A stretch of 64,000 bases of DNA from Paenibacillus nasutitermitis (GTDB lineage: Bacteria > Bacillota > Bacilli > Paenibacillales > Paenibacillaceae), in the NCBI RefSeq assembly GCF_014641075.1, contig NZ_BMHP01000006.1, positions 186,001 through 250,000 of the forward strand. Reading direction: 5' to 3'. This document shows, piece by piece, positions 59,706 through 64,000 of this stretch. The position numbers and the translations under genes are program-made. How positions within the stretch are numbered: position 1 is the stretch's first letter; the number at the start of each line of letters is the position of its first letter. The notes beneath the pieces were generated by a model. It saw nothing but the letters and a program-made list of their open reading frames with translations, had not been told where the DNA came from and ran no database searches.

Positions 59706-60809
59706 TTAACGAACGGCCACTCCCGTCTCGGGATGAAAAAAATTCATATGTTCAGGTTTGAAGACGATCTCAAGCTCGCTATCGTCACCGAATCTCTCGT
59801 GAGAGGTCGCTCTCATCGTGAACCGGTAGTCACCCGTCTCCAGATGTACGAAGCGGTCGGCACCGACCAATTCCGTAAACCGAACTTTTGCCTTTACCGC
59901 TGAACCCGTTTCCATATCCCGTTTCTGGACAATATGTTCCGGACGAATGCCCATCACAATGGCGCGATCGATGAAATTGCCGGCTGCCAGCGGTTCGTTC
60001 AAATCTTGCGAGATCGGCAAAGCGAATCGTTTCGTATCAAAAAAACAGCCGGATTTCTTTTCGATAATCTTGCCTGGCAGGAAGTTCATTGGAGGGGAAC
60101 CGATAAAGCTGGCTACAAATTGATTCGCAGGTGAGTTGTAAATGTTTTCCGGCGTATCGACTTGTTGAATGATGCCGTCTTTCATGACGCAGATGCGCGT
60201 CCCCATCGTCATGGCTTCGATCTGGTCATGCGTCACGTAGATGAAAGTCGTCTCCAGCCGGCGATGCAAACCGATAATCTCCTCCCTCATCTGAACGCGA
60301 AGCTTGGCATCCAGATTTGAAAGCGGCTCATCCATCAGAAAGACCTGCGGTTTGCGGACTATCGCTCTGCCAAGCGCGACACGCTGACGCTGTCCCCCAG
60401 ACAGCGCCGATGGCTTCCGCTCGAGCAGATGCTCGATTTCAAGCGTACGGGCTGCCGATTTCACCGTTGACTCGATCACGTATTTCTCCACCTTGCGGAT
60501 CCACATACCGAAAGCCATGTTCTCGTAAACATCCATATTGGGGTACAAGGCATAGTTTTGGAACACCATCGCAATATCGCGGTTTTTGGGCGGAACATCG
60601 TTCACAAGTTTATCGCCGATGTAGATTCCGCCCTCGGTAACTTGCTCCAGTCCGGCGATCATTCGCAGCGTCGTCGATTTCCCGCAGCCTGAAGGTCCGA
60701 CGAACACCATAAATTCTTTGTCTTTGATCTCCAGACTGATCTTCTTAACGGAAAGCTGGTCGCTTTTCTTGTAACGCTTGGATACTTCCTTCAGGATGAC
60801 CTCCGCCAC
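59706..60809 (-). CDS. msmX: MsmX/UgpC-type sugar ABC transporter ATPase
   Basis: The 367-residue ATPase has Walker A GPSGCGKST, a Q-loop in MVFQNYALYPNM, signature LSGGQRQRVALGRAIVRKP, Walker B VFLMDEPLSNLDAKL, a switch His in YVTHDQIEAMTMG, and a C-terminal OB-fold regulatory domain (DRAIVMGIRPEHI). It probably powers both permease pairs, as shared MsmX-type ATPases do in Bacillus. The start is a GTG after GGAGGGAACTTGT. It is the first gene of the long transporter operon. Confidence 0.9.
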   Translation of the reverse strand: MAEVILKEVSKRYKKSDQLSVKKISLEIKDKEFMVFVGPSGCGKSTTLRMIAGLEQVTEGGIYIGDKLVNDVPPKNRDIAMVFQNYALYPNMDVYENMAFGMWIRKVEKYVIESTVKSAARTLEIEHLLERKPSALSGGQRQRVALGRAIVRKPQVFLMDEPLSNLDAKLRVQMREEIIGLHRRLETTFIYVTHDQIEAMTMGTRICVMKDGIIQQVDTPENIYNSPANQFVASFIGSPPMNFLPGKIIEKKSGCFFDTKRFALPISQDLNEPLAAGNFIDRAIVMGIRPEHIVQKRDMETGSAVKAKVRFTELVGADRFVHLETGDYRFTMRATSHERFGDDSELEIVFKPEHMNFFHPETGVAVR

Positions 60810-60821
60810 ACAAGTTCCCTC

Positions 60822-61013
60822 CTATAAATCAAACATGACCTTCAATGCTGAAATTTGACATCGAGCTCCTTGATACGTCGCGGACTCCGCCCATTCGCCT
60901 TGTTCGAAGTCACGCCCCCGTATGAGCACCTGATCCTTGTAGGCTTCAACGTAATACCCTTAGCAGCCGTCCAAACCCGCTTCAGGTGAAATTCCATTAA
61001 CCTGAGCATTCTT
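60822..61013 (-). pseudogene. Possible C-terminal gene remnant between GH5 and ATPase genes
   Basis: In the frame that continues past the GH5 stop, the minus strand reads a protein-like stretch (GYYVEAYKDQVLIRGRDFEQ, then WAESATYQG...LKVMFDL), broken once by a TAA near 60961 and ended by TAG at 60824-60822, just before the ATPase ribosome binding site. It looks like the C-terminal end of an enzyme such as a metallophosphoesterase, but the family is not certain. It has no own start. Confidence 0.4.
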
Positions 61014-62153
61014 TCACTCGCCGCTTGAATCTTCTGTCAATCTTCGATTCCATTCTTCGAGAAGTTTCAATTGATAAGCACGTTCATTACGCCCGGTGAC
61101 CGTGCATGTCGGCTGCGGTTCATAATCGTACACCCACAACGCCGATAACGGAACGTCCGCCTTCTCCAAGGAATGAACCATTTCCGTAAACCGGGCTTTG
61201 GCCAATTCATGATCGATGCGGCCGTCTTCCACCGTCTCACTAACTCCGAACTCCCCGATAAACAGCGGTTTCCCCCGCTCGGATGCCGCTTCCTGCATGA
61301 GCTGCATCGACCTGTCCATGTCTTGCGGCCGGTTGAAACGGTCCCCTTCATACAAATAATAATGCGTGGAAATAACGTCGAATGGATCCGGGTTATCGAG
61401 TCCCAGCATGATTTTGAACTGATCTTCCGTATCCTGCTCAAATTTGCCGTGCTCCCGCTGGTTCCATTGGCTCGGTCTTGGGATGCTGTTGCCGCTGACG
61501 ATCATGCGATGGTTGTCATACTTTCTTACTTCCTCCGCAAATAGTCGAAGTGCGGTATACACATGGTCGCTCGACAGATCGTCCTGGTCCGATCGTTGCT
61601 CGGGAGTCCCCATATGCGGTACAACCGGCGGACGATGATCCGGGGCACTCGGAAGGTCTTGCTCCAGGTTGTATTCGTTACCGAATTCCCATCCCCAGAT
61701 TGCGGGAGACCGCTCATACCGGCTTACAACCTCGCGGATGTATTCCCGCATGAATCCAATCGTGCGGCTGTTCGGGTCTCCCCAGCTATTGCGGGGCTCT
61801 CCGGCCAAATCCGGAACGTTGGAATGGTACCAGAACAAGGAAGGAATCAACCCGATTCCCGCTTCTTCAGCCGCCTTCACAAAGTCGTCCATTAATGCAA
61901 AATAACCAGCCTTATCCTCGAGATACAACCGGTTGTCGTTGGGCCAATACCCCCCCGCCATGAAGCGGACAAACGGGATCCGGTATGAGGCCAGCTCCTT
62001 GAACCCCTGCAGATAAGACCTATCGGAAGCATTCGCCAGCCTTCTCGCAAAGGCATTGAAATAGTTGACTCCTACGCCTTTATAGGGTTTGTCGTCCTTC
62101 ATCAGCCGACCTTCCCGAACGGATAATCCATAGGTTTTTGACATGCCATTCAT
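61014..62153 (-). CDS. GH5-type glycoside hydrolase (mannanase/cellulase-like), cytosolic
   Basis: The 379-residue TIM-barrel enzyme has the GH5 layout: KGVGVNYFNAF, IPFVRFMAGGYWPN, acid/base E160 in WGWEFGNEYN, DVISTHYYLYEGD, nucleophile E301 in LFIGEFGVSE, and a late W in LSALWVYDYEPQ. There is no signal peptide, so it acts on imported oligosaccharides. Mannosidase or glucosidase activity cannot be told apart by eye. GGGGGCG precedes the ATG. It is divergent from the LacI gene, and a perfect palindrome lies 30 bases upstream. Confidence 0.82.
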   Translation of the reverse strand: MNGMSKTYGLSVREGRLMKDDKPYKGVGVNYFNAFARRLANASDRSYLQGFKELASYRIPFVRFMAGGYWPNDNRLYLEDKAGYFALMDDFVKAAEEAGIGLIPSLFWYHSNVPDLAGEPRNSWGDPNSRTIGFMREYIREVVSRYERSPAIWGWEFGNEYNLEQDLPSAPDHRPPVVPHMGTPEQRSDQDDLSSDHVYTALRLFAEEVRKYDNHRMIVSGNSIPRPSQWNQREHGKFEQDTEDQFKIMLGLDNPDPFDVISTHYYLYEGDRFNRPQDMDRSMQLMQEAASERGKPLFIGEFGVSETVEDGRIDHELAKARFTEMVHSLEKADVPLSALWVYDYEPQPTCTVTGRNERAYQLKLLEEWNRRLTEDSSGE

Positions 62154-62182
62154 GTAAGCGCCCCCTGTTGAAGTAAATATGA

Positions 62183-62197
62183 GTTAATATTATTAAC
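62183..62197. promoter_or_regulatory. Perfect 15-bp palindrome, candidate LacI-type operator
   Basis: GTTAATATTATTAAC is a perfect 7-1-7 palindrome in the divergent GH5/lacI region. Two more GTTAA half-sites lie at 62218 and 62229. It would block transcription towards GH5; LacI binding is inferred from position. Confidence 0.5.
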
Positions 62198-62345
62198 TGA
62201 CTTTTAATTTGTCAAAGGTTAATTTTTAGTTAATTTTTATTTATAATTTGCTAGAAAATGTCCATATCCCATGTTAGAATGAGTTCGATTTTAGAGAATA
62301 TACCCTATTTGAGGCTTTTCACTCTATCAAAACGAGGCGCTGCCA

Positions 62346-63365
62346 ATGACTAAGAAAGTCACGCTTTATGATATTTCCAAACGGCTAGGTCTATCTGTCG
62401 CCGCCGTATCCAAAGCTCTGCGGGGCCTGGAGGGGATTAGTCCGGACACCCGTAAAGCCGTCATCGAGACGGCCAAAAAGCTGCGCTATAAAAGTTTCTC
62501 CGAGGATTTCCCCGGATCATCCGGAACCGAAGGCCGCGTGCTGTTCGTGGTCGACTCGCGGTTCATCACCGATCCGCACACCTTGGCCTCGTATTATTAC
62601 GTCGACAAAGCGCTGAAGGAAATCGGCTTTCGATCCGCACTGCACGCCATATCCGCAGCGGATGATGATATCCCGGAAGAACAGATCGGTCAAGACGGCG
62701 ATATCCCGGCGCTTTTTCTGTTCGGGAGAATGACTGCCGCAAAAACGGAGAAGCTGAGCGCGCGGAGCAAAACGATCATCATGCTGGATCACGAATTCCC
62801 TTACTCGAATATCGATTCGGTCATCGTCAACCATTACGAGGGGGCCTTCCTGGCCGTAAGGCATTTCGTGCAGCACGGTCATACGCGAATAGGTTATATC
62901 GGCGACAAGCGATTATCTTCGGGTTTTTTGGAAAGATACCGGGGCTTTTGCGATGCATTGAATTTCTGGGGGGTGGAATTCCGTTCTGAGTATATGTACG
63001 ACCTTCGGTTTGAAGATTTGTTCGGCGATGTCCATTTCAACCTCTTGACCGACAAATTGAATTACGGGAACTTGCCGACTGCTTTTTTCTGCGCTAACGA
63101 CCCGATTGCTTTTGTTCTCAATCATGCGCTGACAGCACAAGGAATCCGAACGCCAGAAGATGTATCCATCATCGGATTCGATAATCTGGACTCGTGCCAA
63201 TGGCAGTCGCCACCGATCAGTTCGCTCGACTATCAGAGGGAGCAAATCTCCGCTCAAGCCGTCAACCTCATGCTCTGGCGCATGAACAATCCCGATGCCC
63301 CATTTAATAAAATCGCGGTTAAGCCGAGCCTTGCGGTCCGGAATTCGGTATCTTCAATCAAATAA
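62346..63365 (+). CDS. LacI-family transcriptional regulator
   Basis: The 339-residue protein has the LacI helix-turn-helix and hinge (VTLYDISKRLGLSVAAVSKALRGLEGISPDTRKAV) and a periplasmic-binding-like sugar domain (HGHTRIGYIGDKRLSSGFLERYRGF, PTAFFCANDPIAF, DVSIIGFDNLDS). It is likely a sugar-responsive repressor of the GH5 gene and perhaps the downstream GH36-like gene. It is divergent from GH5 and 90 bases upstream of the last gene in the window. Confidence 0.92.
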   Translation: MTKKVTLYDISKRLGLSVAAVSKALRGLEGISPDTRKAVIETAKKLRYKSFSEDFPGSSGTEGRVLFVVDSRFITDPHTLASYYYVDKALKEIGFRSALHAISAADDDIPEEQIGQDGDIPALFLFGRMTAAKTEKLSARSKTIIMLDHEFPYSNIDSVIVNHYEGAFLAVRHFVQHGHTRIGYIGDKRLSSGFLERYRGFCDALNFWGVEFRSEYMYDLRFEDLFGDVHFNLLTDKLNYGNLPTAFFCANDPIAFVLNHALTAQGIRTPEDVSIIGFDNLDSCQWQSPPISSLDYQREQISAQAVNLMLWRMNNPDAPFNKIAVKPSLAVRNSVSSIK

Positions 63366-63387
63366 TATTGTAGACATATTTTTATTT

Positions 63388-63397
63388 TTGTGTACAA
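63388..63397. promoter_or_regulatory. GntR-type operator-like site upstream of the last gene
   Basis: TTGTGTACAA matches TTGTATACAA at 9 of 10 positions and is itself almost symmetric. It lies 59 bases before the start at 63456. A weaker copy, TTGTAGACAT, is at 63368-63377. Confidence 0.5.
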
Positions 63398-63455
63398 TTA
63401 TGATTAGGACATGCAGTCAGGAAAATCAAAGATAAATTCGATGAGGTGATTTACG

Positions 63456-64000
63456 ATGACAAAGTCGGACATGCAGTTGGTTCAGTCCATTTTCCCGTTT
63501 ACAGAAACGCAGCGGATACCGATCTCATTCGAATACGACGGAAAATCATATAAGGGTATTCCGTCATCCTTCCGGCCGAAGGTGACTAGAAGGCTTATTA
63601 GCGCGAACATTCAACAGGTAATCGTGACAGGGAGCCACGAAGACGGCCTGGAAATCCGCGCAGAACACTTGCGTTACTTGGACTTCCCGGTTACGGAATG
63701 GGTGGCGTTCGTCACGAACAATTCCGAACAGCGCTCCAAGATCGTTTCGAAATTACGCATCATTGACGATGAAATCGCCGGTTCGAAGCCCAGATTCACG
63801 TACAGCAATGGCGACAATATGAACACCTCCGGTTATGAGGTTTTCGAACTTCCCGTAGGTAACGAAGCCATTGCGCTCTCTCCGCACGACGGAACGTCCT
63901 GCTGCGGCGCCTCTCCATACATGAAGCTTTTGTTCGAGGACTACGGCGTTCTCATCGGAATAGGCTGGCCGGGAAAATGGTCGTCCGCCGTGCAGGGCTC
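63456..64000 (+). CDS. Alpha-galactosidase-like (GH36/melibiase family) protein, N-terminal part
   Basis: The ATG at 63456, after GAGGTGA, opens a frame that runs off the window end (181 codons visible). It is not preceded by a signal sequence. The beta-sandwich N-terminal domain contains PFTETQRIPISFEYDGKSY and GTSCCGASPYMKLLFEDYG, then VLIGIGWPGKWSS, a motif typical of the N-terminal supersandwich of GH36-type alpha-galactosidases. The catalytic barrel is beyond the window, so activity is not proven. It is the second such gene in the locus and stands under the operator-like site at 63388. Confidence 0.7.
   Translation, partial: MTKSDMQLVQSIFPFTETQRIPISFEYDGKSYKGIPSSFRPKVTRRLISANIQQVIVTGSHEDGLEIRAEHLRYLDFPVTEWVAFVTNNSEQRSKIVSKLRIIDDEIAGSKPRFTYSNGDNMNTSGYEVFELPVGNEAIALSPHDGTSCCGASPYMKLLFEDYGVLIGIGWPGKWSSAVQG

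Noticed and set aside
60860..61013. TCAGGT/ACCTGA hairpin as the GH5 terminator
   Set aside because: The stem has only six pairs and no T-run follows on the minus strand.

Overview
The window looks like chromosomal DNA of a spore-forming, motile Gram-positive bacterium of the Paenibacillus type. The evidence is a complete gerA-type germination operon, strong AGGAGG-like ribosome binding sites, a bacterial nitric oxide synthase, two chemoreceptors, and very large ABC-transporter and glycosidase operons with proteins (DUF5696, NHL/Yip1) that I associate with Paenibacillus and relatives. This assignment is inference from gene content. No rRNA, tRNA, CRISPR array or intact insertion sequence was seen, and both window ends cut a gene.

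Positions 1-9950 hold housekeeping and stress genes: an AraC regulator fragment, DinB-like and SRPBCC proteins, a CcdC-like membrane protein, a thioredoxin-fold protein, YwbE, an exported BNR/YCF48-like protein, a Fur-box-controlled DUF1450 gene followed by ferritin, a dCache chemoreceptor, glgC, and a YflT-type stress protein with a sigma-B-like promoter. Positions 10022-16323 are a signalling cluster: a 1241-residue hybrid kinase with three receiver domains, a CheR methyltransferase whose 5' end looks frameshifted, and a REC-kinase-REC hybrid. Positions 16344-21524 carry a UvrC/Cho-like half-protein, two small genes, about 0.5 kb of unexplained DNA, and a DEAD-box helicase with a repetitive Gly/Arg tail.

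Positions 21664-25814 are the germination operon (A, C, a small two-TM protein, B). Then come a chemoreceptor with an Aer-like topology, nitric oxide synthase and a Tet(M)-family GTPase. Positions 31758-35767 form a copper-protein/ECF-sigma module: a secreted cupredoxin with Yx(F/W/Y)xxD repeats, a cupredoxin lipoprotein, an ECF sigma factor and its zinc-finger anti-sigma factor. At 35809-38292 a GGDEF/EAL gene is preceded by a clear c-di-GMP-I riboswitch with an intrinsic terminator. A nuclease-helicase fusion follows.

From 40868 to the end is a 23-kb carbohydrate locus, almost all on the minus strand. It has a GH36 alpha-galactosidase, a GH39-like enzyme, a GH5 enzyme, a second GH36-like gene (cut by the window end), one MsmX-type ATPase, two solute-binding proteins (one about 1000 residues with carbohydrate-binding-like modules), two permease pairs, and an NHL-repeat/Yip1 protein and a DUF5696 protein between the pairs. 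A GntR/FCD regulator and a LacI regulator lie inside. Copies of a TTGTATACAA-type palindrome precede several of the units. A branched plant glycan of galactomannan type is a plausible substrate, but that is inference. The two-permease-pair system with surface accessory proteins is the best candidate for an undescribed system.
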